Source: Aradus depressus (lineage: Eukaryota; Arthropoda; Insecta; Hemiptera; Aradidae). From it: a stretch of DNA of 64,000 nt. A program made the translations under genes and the position numbers. Location: positions 33,675,489 to 33,739,488 of the forward strand of contig OY759224.1 in NCBI GenBank assembly GCA_963662175.1. Reading direction: 5' to 3'. The notes beneath the pieces are model-generated. The model ran no database searches and was not told where the DNA came from. It was given only the letters and a program-made list of their open reading frames with translations. Every line of letters starts with the position of its first letter. The first letter of the stretch is position 1. Positions 21,882 through 31,680 of this stretch are shown piece by piece.

Positions 21882-22226
21882 GTTAGTTGTTATGACTCAT
21901 GCCCGGGCTTTAACTACGAGGTCATATCGCCTACTACCAAAGCGCTCTTTCCTCACTCTGGTGGACATGAGCCCGACTCTACTATAGAAGTCCTAAATTT
22001 TGCCTACCCTAAATTTGTATTCACCTAGGGTAGAGGTCTTTAACGAGTACCTTACATTGTTCAGGCTCGGGACCATCGCTTAACGTCCCATCCGAAGGAC
22101 GGCGTGCTTAAGTTTATTTTAACTCCCAGATAAAATAAACTAAGGGCGTCGGCCGGGTTTCGAACCCGGGATCTTGAGCTTAGTAAGCAATCACGCTACC
22201 ACTCAGCTACCTGCGCCCTCTCAAAA
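21882..22226 (-). mobile_element. SINE-I, full-length with 9-bp TSD
   Basis: Complete minus-strand copy from the tail through to GAGGGCGC. Head: A-box TAGCTGAGTGGTAGCG and B-box GGTTCGAAACCC. TAAAGTATA flanks both ends (21873-21881, 22227-22235), showing retrotransposition. Confidence 0.93.
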
Positions 22227-22235
22227 TAAAGTATA

Positions 22236-22876
22236 TATATGTATATAGTATATAGTATATAACTAACAACATGAACCAATTAGCGATCAAAAGTCGTCTG
22301 AGTTTGCACAAAATAAAAAAAATATCCTTTTACAGAAGATAGAGTTATTGGGAATTGGATTTGAGGAATTTGTAATCAACTGAAAAAAAAGAAAAAAAAT
22401 ATATTTTTTTTAGACTCAAAGTAAAACACTTCAGAAGGATTTGAATTGATTAGCATGTCTAAAATTTTACTCAACATCCTCAAACCCAATTTTGTTTTGC
22501 CTACACCAGAAACATATTTGGGTTTTTTTTTCAATCCAGAGGACCCCAGGGGCAGGGGGAAAATAAATCCTCATATGTTTTTATATTGAATACTCATTGC
22601 GCTTTTTTATAATGTATTAAGTTTCCGCTCTCTCTTTGATCTCCATCTTTCCTTAAATATTATCTCCCTCATTTTTGGGAAATTCTGAATCAAGTAGCAC
22701 CTAGGAAGAGGAGCTTGAAAAAGTTACTTATGGGAGGGGAGGTTGAGAAAAGTGACACATAATACGGGAAGTGGGGAGGAAGGGGTCTATCTTAGTGACA
22801 ATTTTTGGGGGAGACTTGGAAAATGTTATGTAACGACAAAAATATTCATTATTACGTTAATATTTTTATTTTTTTA

Positions 22877-22880
<4 letters not shown>
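22236..22880. other. No gene recognised
   Basis: AT-rich. Short TATATAGTATATAG repeats near 22240-22265. Confidence 0.4.

Positions 22881-22947
<67 letters not shown>
22881..22947. repeat. (AT)n microsatellite, 67 bp
   Basis: Uninterrupted alternating AT. Frames crossing it code for Ile-Tyr and are artefacts. Confidence 0.97.
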
Positions 22948-22948
<1 letters not shown>

Positions 22949-23064
22949 GTTATGAGAGGGGGAGGTCAAACATATTCGAAATTTGCATTACTTAAATTTA
23001 TGGGCCCCGCGCTCAGCTGGTAGGTAAGGCAGCAATAATAAACGGCCGAGGAATAAGAGGGCTC

Positions 23065-23268
23065 ATCTTAATAACTGTCGTTGTAATACAGATGAAATAT
23101 AGATAAGGATTCAGAAGTGCCGCAGTAAGAAAGCTATTGGTTTTCAGCCAAATCGGTTGGGGGATTGGTTTCAGAGGGAGAGAGAAAACTTAGATGATTA
23201 ATTATTTTTTGGGGGTTCAAAGGGGGTTGGAAAATAACAAATTCCGGTGAAAACTACAGCTGAGGAAG
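23065..23268 (+). repeat. DR-A, rearranged fragment
   Basis: AACTGTCGTTGTAATACAG, TTTTCAGCCAAATCGG, AGAGGGAGAGAGAAAACTTAG, followed by reversed-end pieces AACAAATTCCGGTGAAAAC and GCTGAGGAAG. Confidence 0.55.
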
Positions 23269-23279
23269 TAAAATAATTG

Positions 23280-23586
23280 GTTAAGTTTTATGACTCATGC
23301 CCGGGCTTTAACTACGAGGTCATATCGCCTACTACCAGAGCGCTCTTTCTTCACTCTGGTGGACATGAGCCCGACTCTACTGTAGTTCTAAATTTTGCCT
23401 ACCCTAAATTTTTATTCATCTAGGATAGGGGTCTTAGGGGGGACCATCGCTTAACGTCCCATCCGAAGGACGGCGTGCTTAAGTTTTATTTTACCTCCCA
23501 GATAAAACAAACTAAGGGCCTCGGTCGGGTTTCGAACCCACGATGTTGAGCTAAGAAGACAAGCACGCATACCACCGGCGCACTCA
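23280..23586 (-). mobile_element. SINE-I with 11-bp TSD
   Basis: Minus copy with a small internal deletion around the CCTAGG/GTCTT region. TAAAATAATTG flanks both sides (23269-23279, 23587-23597). The tRNA head reads GTGCGCCGGTGGTATGCGTG, with an A box damaged by deletion. Confidence 0.92.
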
Positions 23587-23597
23587 TAAAATAATTG

Positions 23598-24489
23598 TTT
23601 TAGTGTTTTATTTTTTAGTTGTGATAAATGTTTACGTCAAGTTGAATGAGAAGATTAGCGAATAGAGAGGACGACATTTATCTGATGTTCAACTTTTTAC
23701 ATTAAGGGAGGGGGGGACATTTGGCAAAGTATTGTAGCAATTAAAACGACGGCCCCCCCCTCGCTCTTTATACAAATTTAGCTGGTTCATCACGACACAA
23801 GCCTCAAACTTTCCTGCATTTGTCATTATCACAGCCCTACTTTCTGCTCTTTACATTTAAAGTACCCACCTAACAACTTATTTACATCTCAAAATAGAAT
23901 TATTTTTAGTTCATCTCCTATTATAGTTAGTTATAATTTGTCGTTTATTATTAAGATTTCAATTTGAGAAGAAATTTTATTTTAAATTGTAACGGCTGGG
24001 CTGCATCTGCCCAGCTATTTTCTGAGAAAGATTAAAATGTGCAAACTCTCTCGGGGACACCTGCTAAACTTCCCAGGGAACGGACTAGAGCGGACCTAAG
24101 CCTTCTTCGAAGATGGATTGGAATGCGCTAGCTCGTTGGGAAACGTAGGTCCCCGAAGAGTGGGAGAGGAGCCATGGAGGGTTTTTGCTAGGGCAGAGGA
24201 GGGCAGTCTTGTCCTGGGACTGAAGAGTCAGGCGATGGATGCTAGGGGCACACTTGCTGTTTGGGGTGACCCTCTGCCTGGGTAAGTGTATTACTGCTTA
24301 CACAAGTCATTCCAGCCAGTCTAGGTTTAAGTGATTCCATGTTTATTCTAGTTCTAAGTTGTCATCTGGGACTTTAATTATACATATTGATTGCTCACTA
24401 CCGTCTTTTTATTACTTGAGAACGACCCATGGCAATCCCTAGGGCGGGTTACATAATGTTTTCCATAGTTTAAGACCTAACTGTACGCT
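23598..24489. other. No gene recognised; GC-rich island at about 24000-24300
   Basis: The 24.0-24.3 kb stretch is markedly GC-richer than its surroundings (CTAGAGCGGACCTAAGCC, GGGAGAGGAGCCATGG) and looks like old coding or retroelement sequence, but every frame has stops and I find no motif. Confidence 0.35.
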
Positions 24490-24826
24490 AGAGGGCGCCG
24501 GTAGCTCAGTGGTATGCGTGCTTGCCATCTGAGCTCAAGAACGTCGGTTCGAAACCCGACCGAGGCCCTTAGTTTATTTTATCTGGGAGGTAAAATAAAC
24601 TTAAGCACGCTGTCCTTCGGACAGGACGTTAAGCGATGGTCCCGAGCCTGTACGATGTCAGGTACTCGTTAAAGACCCCTGCCCTAGGGGTAGGCAAAAT
24701 TTAGGACTCCCATAGTAGAATCGGATTCATCTCCACCAGAGTGAGGAAAGAGCGCTCTGCTAGTAGGCGATATGACCTCATAGTTAAAGCCTGGGCATGA
24801 GTCATAAAACCTAAACCTAACCTAAC
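24490..24826 (+). mobile_element. SINE-I, full-length with CCTAA-type tail
   Basis: GAGGGCGCCGGTAGCTCAGTGG start, B box GGTTCGAAACCC, both body hairpins, and the tail CATAAAACCTAAACCTAACCTAAC. A clear target duplication was not found. Confidence 0.93.
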
Positions 24827-25067
24827 TATATATGTATATACAATATATAATCAGCAAAGGTGATACATAATGAATAAATGTCTTGGATGTTGAAAGAGAA
24901 ATTATTCAATAATGACACTCCGTTATCGTGTTATTTACGGATGAGAAAGAGAAATTAAAACTATATATAAAAACAAAAAAATATATATGAAAAAGAAACA
25001 TTGTACATCAGTCCTAGGTAAACTTCTTTTGAAGTGCATTTATCCCATTTTTGATTCCCTTAATATC

Positions 25068-25302
25068 AATTATAAAGAAAACACGAATGTTTTTGATACT
25101 GTCTATTTCACAAGATATATAAAATATATGGAAGTACTTTCGGTATTGCTACCATCTTCGTGGCGACTTAACAAGTAGGTACTGTACTCAGTATTTGTTA
25201 AGTCGTGGCTCAAGATGGTAACAATACCGAAAGTACTCTCATATATTTTATATATCTTGTGAAATAGACAATATCAAAAACATTCGTGTTTTCTTTATAA
25301 TT
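25068..25302. repeat. Large inverted repeat, ~107-bp arms, 20-bp spacer
   Basis: Left arm 25068-25174 and right arm 25195-25302 are reverse complements with few mismatches, for example TATTTCACAAGATATATAAA against TTTATATATCTTGTGAAATA. The arms contain GAAAGTACT and GTTTTTGATA. A diverged single arm (ACCGAAAGTACTCCCATAC...) is at about 44498-44560, so this is a small repeat family and the palindrome is two copies head to head. Confidence 0.93.
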
Positions 25303-25334
25303 TATAAAGTGTTTCAAAATCTCTCTGCAAAAAT

Positions 25335-25660
25335 GTTGAATATCCTTAATATCATCTCAGATCACCAATTCGGCTTCCGTTCCCAACATTCCGCAATATA
25401 GCAATGTAACCGTGTTGTAGATGCCGTAGCCTCCAGTCCAACAAGGAGTACTGCTCCAGTGGCTTTCTCGATGTTGAACAAGCGTTCGACAGGGTTTGGA
25501 ATTCGCATTCGGGGCTGCTCTGGAAACTCAAAAATATTCTTCCTCAAACCTTATTTTAAAGTCCTTACCTTACACATCGCTACTACTGTGTTCAGCATGG
25601 TAGTGCGCAGTCCTCCTTCACAATATCTCTGCAAAAAATGTTAAATATCAAATATATTGT
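25335..25660 (+). pseudogene. Jockey-type LINE reverse transcriptase fragment
   Basis: Frame pieces read SDHQFGFRSQHSAI then a stop, QCNRVVDAV, and in another frame SGFLDVEQAFDRVW, which contains RT motif A with its catalytic aspartate, then GLLWKLKNILPQ. These are the usual consecutive segments of Jockey-clade ORF2. Stops and frameshifts make it dead. Motifs B and C (GVPQGS, YADD) are not seen downstream. Confidence 0.75.
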
Positions 25661-26224
25661 TGATAAAAAGCTTCACTGCTTTTACAATTTATCCCCAGGG
25701 AAGAGAAAAACATATTCTGAGTTAGTAGTACGAAATGATATTACTAGTGGCACAATAATTTCATCAATATTCACAACGAAAATCCTTTCATAATTGAATT
25801 TATCAGGTATGTATTGGAGGTTTGTGAGGTACATATCTCACGTATGTTACATAAGATGTAACAGACACACATAATATGGAGAGCTTCAGGAATAAACATG
25901 AGATGGAGCCAATGGGAGAGGCATCCACGGATATTGAGGCTCTCATTTGAATTGGAAATCAGGGGGGGGTGTTTCCAGAAAATCGGATTATACTACCACT
26001 CAATCTTTTATTAATTTTTTCCAAAAAAAAAAAAAAGGAAAAAGAAGAGAAAAAACATTAATTTTACATTATGAATCTAAAACACGTTCGCAAAAAATAC
26101 ATCCTTCTTCACTTCCTGTTCGATACCTAGTCATGAAGATTTAAAACCTTGAGCACACGTCAAGCGATGGTCCCGAGCCTGTGCGATGTAATTAAACATA
26201 GGACGGGCTTCTAGAGAAGAGTAA
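25661..26224. other. No gene; SINE-I scrap at 26144-26195
   Basis: CTTGAGCACACGTCAAGCGATGGTCCCGAGCCTG is a short plus-strand SINE-I fragment. A short frame at 25947-26144 has no recognised domain. Confidence 0.4.
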
Positions 26225-26412
26225 GGTCAACCTCACATTAGGCAATTCCGAAGAGACGCGACTGATACTCAAGTATCTTGAGGGTATCTTAGAAGTCACT
26301 TCCTATGTTGAGTGGTGGGGAGACACAAACAGCGCCACTCCCAGGAGACGCGTATCCTACCAGTCTGCCAGGAAGGTCGCCCGTCTCTTGAGTCTCCTGC
26401 GTCTCCTCGGCC

Positions 26413-26535
26413 ATGACTGGTGAACACGTGTTCAATATAAAATTTGTGGGGGAAATTGAAAAACGCCCTGAACTGTACAATTTTAATTTGCCTCAGTATT
26501 CCAGGAAGGAAGTCGTGGAGAAGGGATGGACTGAA
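26413..26535 (+). pseudogene. MADF (Myb/SANT-like) domain start, Harbinger accessory gene
   Basis: From the ATG at 26413 the first ~45 residues match a MADF DNA-binding domain: FVGEIEKRPELYNF, then YSRKEVVEKGW and EVGKQM, fitting the family pattern FI.EIEKRPxLY...YxxKxxxxxxWxEIxxxM. Harbinger elements encode such a protein beside the transposase, and it helps bind transposon ends. Past about 26540 the frame runs into antisense of the transposase intron, so the protein is truncated by the internal deletion. The open frame continues to 26679 only by chance. Confidence 0.75.
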
Positions 26536-26581
26536 GTTGGCAAGCAGATGAACATGTTTGAAAATTTAATAAATTACTTAC

Positions 26582-26886
26582 CTCAACGTGACCAAGATTC
26601 TTTCTTCTGCACTCACACATTCCCGCATTTGTGTGTTCCTCTGTCTTATGGATGGAGAAACAATGTCAATCGAGTGTAGGAATGATTCTTTCGTCATTCA
26701 GGAGAATGCTACGAACTGGGAATCCGACTTTTCCAGCTCTTTAGCAGCAACAAATAATCTGCATTTAACATTCCTTTCGATGTAAGGATGGCGCCATAAT
26801 CTTTGGATTTTCCTTTTTCTATAATAATAATAATAATAATAAGCAACAACGACATCTTCATCACTTGAAGAATCTTCACTTGTCAA
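26582..26886 (-). pseudogene. PIF/Harbinger (HARBI1-like) transposase, first exon
   Basis: The minus-strand frame begins at the ATG at 26884-26886 with an acidic DSSSDED stretch and a polytyrosine tract from a TAA-type microsatellite. It then reads LWRHPYIERN, the conserved N-terminal block of Harbinger transposases, and KELEKSDSQFVAFS. A TGA at 26698-26700 interrupts, and the same frame continues MTKESFLHSIDIVSPSI...ECVSAEERILVTLR. The exon ends at LR with a consensus donor GAG|GTAAGT (intron starts at 26581), where many Harbinger transposases carry their first intron. The DDE catalytic domain is missing. One stop codon plus the deletion mean it cannot encode an active enzyme. Confidence 0.78.
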
Positions 26887-27004
26887 AGTGAAGAACTCAT
26901 CTTCTCGCCACGGCTAGATGGAGACTGAAGAGATCCCAGTCGCTGCACAGTTTCCTCAGAGTGAGAGCGCCTCTTCAGAGTTGCCTAATGTGAGGTTGGC
27001 CTAA

Positions 27005-27591
27005 GGCTCACGTAGCGCTCTGGTAGTAGTAACAAACAATTCAATACACATTGTCGAACTCGTTGAAATGATAAAATAAATGTGGTGCCTATCCCCATAT
27101 CTTACGTTTTGGACATCAAATTGCCAATTGTTTAAGTTGACCTGTATACTTCAAATAAATAAAGTTTTATTAAAATATGTGTGAGAAACGCTTAGGAGGT
27201 GCTTTCGTGAACAAACAGTAGATAATACACGGGGAAATTTTAAACAAAATTGTATATAGACGCTCGCTGGAGAAACAACAGTAGAAACAACTGTTCATAT
27301 TTTCTGTCAAATTATAGTTTCATGTTTTATTTACCATTTGTATTTTCGAAGTTGGTCCTTTTTAGGCTTGAGGATCTCAGGATCAGAATTAGACAACTTC
27401 AGTGTTTGTACCTCATGCCCGGGCTTCAACTACGAGGTCATAACACCTGTAACAGAGTGCTCTTTCGTCGTAAATGTTATCTATCCAGGTTTAGTTAGGT
27501 TAAGAATGTCTGGCATCGTACAGACTTAAGTTGAGAGAGGTGGAAACTTGTAATAAATAAATAAAAATAAATATATATATAACTAACATAA
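27005..27591. other. No gene; SINE-I scrap at 27408-27470
   Basis: CTCATGCCCGGGCTTCAACTACGAGGTCATA and GAGTGCTCTTTCGTCG are the 3' part of a minus SINE-I copy. The rest is AT-rich without a frame. Confidence 0.5.
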
Positions 27592-27668
27592 TTTTTTTTT
27601 CGAAATGTCTATTCTACAAAAACATTATACATACACTATCGGTTTTGGTATTTTAGTCTTAATAAATC
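27592..27668. repeat. Inverted partner of a repeat at about 62155-62232
   Basis: TGTCTATTCTACAAAAA and ACTATCGGTTTTGG are found in the same order, reverse-complemented, at 62181-62216, with moderate divergence between. A two-copy repeat in opposite orientation 34.6 kb apart. Confidence 0.7.
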
Positions 27669-27982
27669 ATAATACACTGTGTGATTTCTCCTCCTTGACA
27701 TTGCCATTTTTTTCTACCTTAGCACATTTGCTTGTTGTATATATTTTTATACAGTTGTAAATTTAAAAAAAAAAGTCTTAATGATACTAAACATTTTTTG
27801 CATAGATATTAAATAAACCTCTATCTAGTCTAAAAAAAATGAAGTCAGAAAAACTAATAATTTACTAAAAATCTGATAAAACTACTAAACAAAGCTATAT
27901 ACAACAATAAAATGATAACCACCAATAAAAAAATATGAAAATAAACTCCAAATGAAGAAGATATGTACGTATAGGTACTCAC

Positions 27983-28032
27983 CTAAACTGTGCGGGTCGG
28001 GCTGAGACAGTTGAGGAATCTGTGTTAACATT
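27983..28032 (-). other. Candidate 50-bp micro-exon
   Basis: On the minus strand TTATTCAACAG precedes and GTGAGTACC follows a 50-bp block that is much GC-richer than its AT-rich surroundings (CTGTCTCAGCCCGACCCGC). One frame reads MLTQIPQLSQPDPHSLG. Only splice-site consensus and composition support it. Confidence 0.2.
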
Positions 28033-28880
28033 CTGTTGAATAACGTAACAAATATTTTAAGATGGTTCATACAACACTTCAATGGCCTTATTGTTATCCA
28101 AATTTTGGTTATTTCTTGTACATTAGTTGACGTTTCGGACATTTTTAAAACTATAAACAAGAGTTTATGATAGTTAGGCCATTGCATAGTTACAAATATT
28201 GCTAATAAGTATTTTTTTTATATTTAAGAAAATATAGATTTAAAGTAATCACTCCTTAAATTTTACGGTGTCAAAATAATTATTTTTACATGCTTCATAA
28301 TAATCAATGTCTTAATTACATATATTTTTGTCTTCATGATAGATAAAATTTAAGGCTTAAATTCATCCACCAATTTTTTTTAAATTTCAATGCACAATTT
28401 TTCACAATTTTAGGGTGTAAAACATTTTGTTTGGAATTAAATAATTAAATGTTTAATATGTTAAGTATAGATTGCTTAAAAGTATTATTTATTATAAACA
28501 ATTTATTCACCTTAATTGTGAGGCCATGTTTGTTCAAATATTGAGATAATCTAACGGGATGTTACTGTACTATGCTTGGGAGATTTCCAAAATAGATTTC
28601 TGTTGTATTTTTTAAAACTTTAATACATTTTTTACTTTAATATTTATTCATTTTTTTATGTGTAAACACATCTCGGTAGGGGCTATGTCAGAGCGTATGT
28701 CTCGTTGATGTGCATGCGTAAATGTGTGTGTGTGTCGGACGGTTGCGCGCGCAGCACACACACACAACTTCACACTTCATTATCTGTGATGTCAGCTGTT
28801 TTTGAGCATTTCTACATTTATGGAATAAGACAGTGTGTAATACATTTGGACTGCAATATCGTGTAATATATTTCGTCACA
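28033..28880. other. AT-rich DNA, no gene; (TG)n/(CA)n hairpin
   Basis: Low-complexity AT sequence. At about 28721-28767 a TGTGTGTGTGTC arm and a GCACACACACACA arm flank a GC-rich loop with GCGCGC. Confidence 0.45.
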
Positions 28881-29092
28881 GAGGGCGCCGGTGGTATGCG
28901 TGCTTGTCTTCTGAGCTCAAGATCGTGGGTTCGAAACCCGACCGAGGCTCTTAGTTTATTTTATCTGAGAGGTAAAATAAACTTTAGCACGCCGTCCTTC
29001 GGATGGGACGCTAAGCGATCGTCCCGAGCCTGTACGATGTCAGGTACTCGTTAAAGACCCCTACCCTAAGTGAATAAAAATTTAGGGTGGTC
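28881..29092 (+). mobile_element. SINE-I, 3'-truncated
   Basis: GAGGGCGCCGGTGGTATGCG head (A box shortened by about 10 bp), B box GGTTCGAAACCC, hairpin CCGTCCTTCGGATGGGACG. It stops after AAAAATTTAGGGTGG. Confidence 0.88.
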
Positions 29093-29373
29093 TCAATTTT
29101 CGTCGAATTTCTGCCAAAATCTAATCAAATCTAAGTTAGCAAATGTGACTTTTTCATTCCTAATTTAAAGTTCAAAGCTACAATCTGCATTAACTTTCCA
29201 ATCAGATACACATCTACCCACAGAGAAAGACATCATTGCAAAACTGGTCAAAACGTAGTCATGGAACCTTGAAATGTGAAAATTCTATCTCGTATTTTTG
29301 CATGATTACAATTGGCACTACCTTTTACTTTAGATACAACAAAGTAAAGAAGTGGTAAGTAAATTGGGCGTAT

Positions 29374-30155
29374 GTAAACTCCTAGACGAAGATGTGTAAA
29401 TTTCTAGAAGGTCATGGACCTTCCATTCAAGGCGACAGGTTCAGGTAGTAGACGGAAGGGAGGGGGATTAATAGGGACCCTAGGTAGCTGTGAAATAAAC
29501 AAACGAAGCCATAGTCTTCAGTGAGTCCTGATTATAAATAGGTCATATACTGTTCATGAACAGGTTGTGAAATTTTTTATTCGGACTTTAATGCAAACTT
29601 TTATCACCATCATCCTCACATATTTAGCTTCGTTGAAGTACTTAAGTCATTTCAAACAAACACATACATAAAAATACGAAGCGCAGAATTAAATGTACAC
29701 GGAAGAAAATGTTTAAAAAATGAAGCTAGGAAAAAATATATTGCGAATAAAATAACAGAGTACGAAAATGGATTAATCTCGAAGATGAATTTTGTTTTCT
29801 GTATGGCGCATAAAAATAAAATAATTTATAGAAAATCTTAAATATGTTGTATTTATTGTAAATATTAAAAGATAGATGAAGCCAGAAGGCGAATGTGAAG
29901 ACGAACGGAATGAAATATTTCCGTGATAAATTGACAAAGTCTCATCAGACAAAACTTTTAAACACACCAATGACCCCCTAAAGTGGCTGTTTGTTTATAA
30001 TATCGATAAACTACCATGTGATTGCTAGTCCTAAGTCTAGATAAAGTGTGAAGGAAATTTTTGTCTGATTTCTTCTTTTTAATAGATTCGTCCAGGAATT
30101 TACACATCTTATTTTTCTATATTTTCTGACTGACCCTTTCCGTCTAGGAGTTTAC
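29374..30155. mobile_element. Unclassified DNA-transposon-like element with 15-bp TIRs
   Basis: GTAAACTCCTAGACG at 29374-29388 and its exact reverse complement at 30141-30155. Just inside, AAGATGTGTAAATTTCTAGA (29389-29408) is matched in inverted orientation by TCCAGGAATTTACACATCTT (30091-30110), so a related motif is repeated near both ends. An internal palindrome GAAGGTCATGGACCTTC lies at about 29407-29423. There is no convincing target duplication and no transposase, so superfamily is unknown. Confidence 0.6.
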
Positions 30156-30389
30156 AATTCCCCAGTAAATTAGCTAGAGTAACGAAACCCCCTTAGAGTA
30201 TCCGGTATAGGCAGTGGCGTAGCGTAGTAGGGGCAAAATTTCACAATAAATAATAATAATATCTTGTAAATATTTGAACCATTTCATATTTTCGTCGCAC
30301 CTACGATTCGGACCGACCGAAATGAGCACGGAATTTGTGGACTCACTTGAATTATTAAAATTTATTGTGAAATCCAAGCTGGAAGATAT

Positions 30390-30782
30390 CTGCCCAATAT
30401 TATAATAATGCTCCGAATATTCTTCACAATTGCCATAAGCAATGCCAGCTGTGAGAGAAGTTTTTCAAAATTGAAATTAATCAAAAATTATTTAAGATGA
30501 ACAATGAGTACTTTAAGGCTAACCAATCTGGCTATCTTGTCTATTGAGCAAGAGGTGTGTGATGCTATAGACATCAATCTGGCTATCTTGTCTATTGAGC
30601 AAGAGGTGTGTGATGCTATAGACATCAATCTGGCTATCTTGTCTATTGAGCAAGAGGTGTGTGATGCTATAGACATCAATCTGGCTATCTTGTCTATTGA
30701 GCAAGAGGTGTGTGATGCTATAGACACTGATAGTGCAATAAAAGACTTTGCTCTTAAAAAAAGTAGACGAATAAAGTTTTAG
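30390..30782 (+). pseudogene. hAT transposase C-terminus with in-frame 17-residue expansion
   Basis: The frame reads ASCERSFSKLKLIKNYLR, then a TGA at 30498-30500, then TMSTLRLTNLAILSIEQE and on to a stop at 30780-30782. This is the hATC dimerisation signature (CERSFSKLKxIKxxLRS.M...RLxNLAxLSIE). In a normal protein one NLAILSIEQEV segment is followed by a short tail such as the DFALKKSRRIKF seen here. In this copy the 17-residue segment is repeated four times without breaking frame. Upstream coding is frameshifted and lost. Confidence 0.82.
30525..30728. repeat. 51-bp tandem repeat, 4 copies, in frame
   Basis: AATCTGGCTATCTTGTC recurs at 30525, 30576, 30627 and 30678. The units look identical except for the end of the last. 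Confidence 0.95.
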
Positions 30783-31238
30783 TTAAAGACAGAAGTTTTG
30801 TTTTTAATTCTAACAAGTATATTAATTTTCAATAAAATTATAAATATTAACATCGTCGTAGTTCTAATTTGGAAGTCGATTTGCGTTTTATATTCAAATC
30901 GCTAATAACTTAATCTTGTTGATCGTCAAGGTATAATCATAAGTGTTCTATACCTGTTTTTTCAATGTAAGTGGCACACGTATAAGAATTTTTGTAATAA
31001 ATGTGATTATTATATTGTAAAATATATATATATATAACTTTATTTGTAACCTGTACAATACACAATAATGATGCCTGTTCTTGCCGAAAAGTTCTTTAGA
31101 ATTACTGTATATTATAGTCTTTTAAATTGAAATACCTAAATAAGAGGGCGGCAAAATTTTCTTCCGCCCCGGGCGGCTGACACCCACGCTACGCCACTGG
31201 GTATAGGCTGACCGGGCACAATGAGTGGTTCACTGATC

Positions 31239-31465
31239 TACCTCAACCCATGACCTGACATATCTCAACCCATGACCTGACCTATCTCAACCCACAACCT
31301 GACCTGTCTCAACACGCAAACTGACCTGTCTCAACACGCAAACTGACCTGTCTCAACACGCAAACTGACCTGTCTCAACACGCAAACTGACCTGTCTCAA
31401 CACGCAAACTGACCTGTCTCAACACGCAAACTGACCTGTCTCAACACGCAAACTGACCTATCTAA
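31239..31465. repeat. 22-bp minisatellite, about 10 copies
   Basis: TCTCAACACGCAAACTGACC starts at 31307, 31329, 31351, 31373, 31395, 31417 and 31439 (seven near-identical units), preceded by three diverged units with CTCAACCCATGACCTGAC. Confidence 0.93.
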
Positions 31466-31539
31466 ACCAACAGTGGAAATGTCCCCTTTTACCTCCTTTA
31501 ATAACCTATTGATACAATTATATCGATTAGGTTGGTAAC

Positions 31540-31680
31540 AATGCAATTAATCTGATAAAACATGTATACAATGGGACAAGAAGAGGAGCCTTGTGGGACG
31601 CCGGATGGAACCAGATCTGTTATGTGTGTGTTACATCTGAGATATGAATGTTAGATCTGTTTGGGATGGGACAGATCCGA
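31540..31680 (-). pseudogene. LINE reverse transcriptase scrap (GVPQGS block)
   Basis: The minus strand reads LVPSGVPQGSSSCPIVYM, RT motif B of Jockey-like ORF2 proteins. Flanking frames are broken. Confidence 0.65.

Larger units (their letters stand above)
26225..27001. mobile_element. Deleted PIF/Harbinger transposon with TAA target duplication
   Basis: Ends are GGTCAACCTCACATTAGGCA and an inverted copy differing by one base in that stretch (27001 back to about 26967). The similarity extends through a GAAGAG motif (about 35 bp in all). TAA lies immediately outside both ends (26222-26224, 27002-27004), matching the 3-bp TWA target of PIF/Harbinger. The element keeps the beginning of a MADF/Myb-like accessory gene on the plus strand and the first transposase exon on the minus strand, pointing at each other. 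The middle has been deleted, joining the two genes near 26536-26560. Autonomous relatives are several kb. Confidence 0.88.
30212..31199 (+). mobile_element. Deleted hAT transposon with perfect 8-bp TSD
   Basis: Starts CAGTGGCGTAGCGTAG and ends CCCACGCTACGCCACTG, whose complement is CAGTGGCGTAGCGTGGG. GGTATAGG is duplicated at 30204-30211 and 31200-31207. Inside is the 3' end of a transposase gene similar to ZMYM1/DUF4371-type hATs. At 988 bp it lacks the catalytic region. Confidence 0.93.

Noticed and set aside
22743..23023. Membrane-protein-like frames with Ile-Tyr repeats
   Set aside because: Translation of an (AT)n microsatellite.
24490..24565. Functional tRNA gene (A box TAGCTCAGTGG, B box GGTTCGAAACC)
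   Set aside because: The same head recurs at the start of a ~350-bp repeat with target duplications, so it is a SINE promoter. The acceptor stem does not close cleanly.
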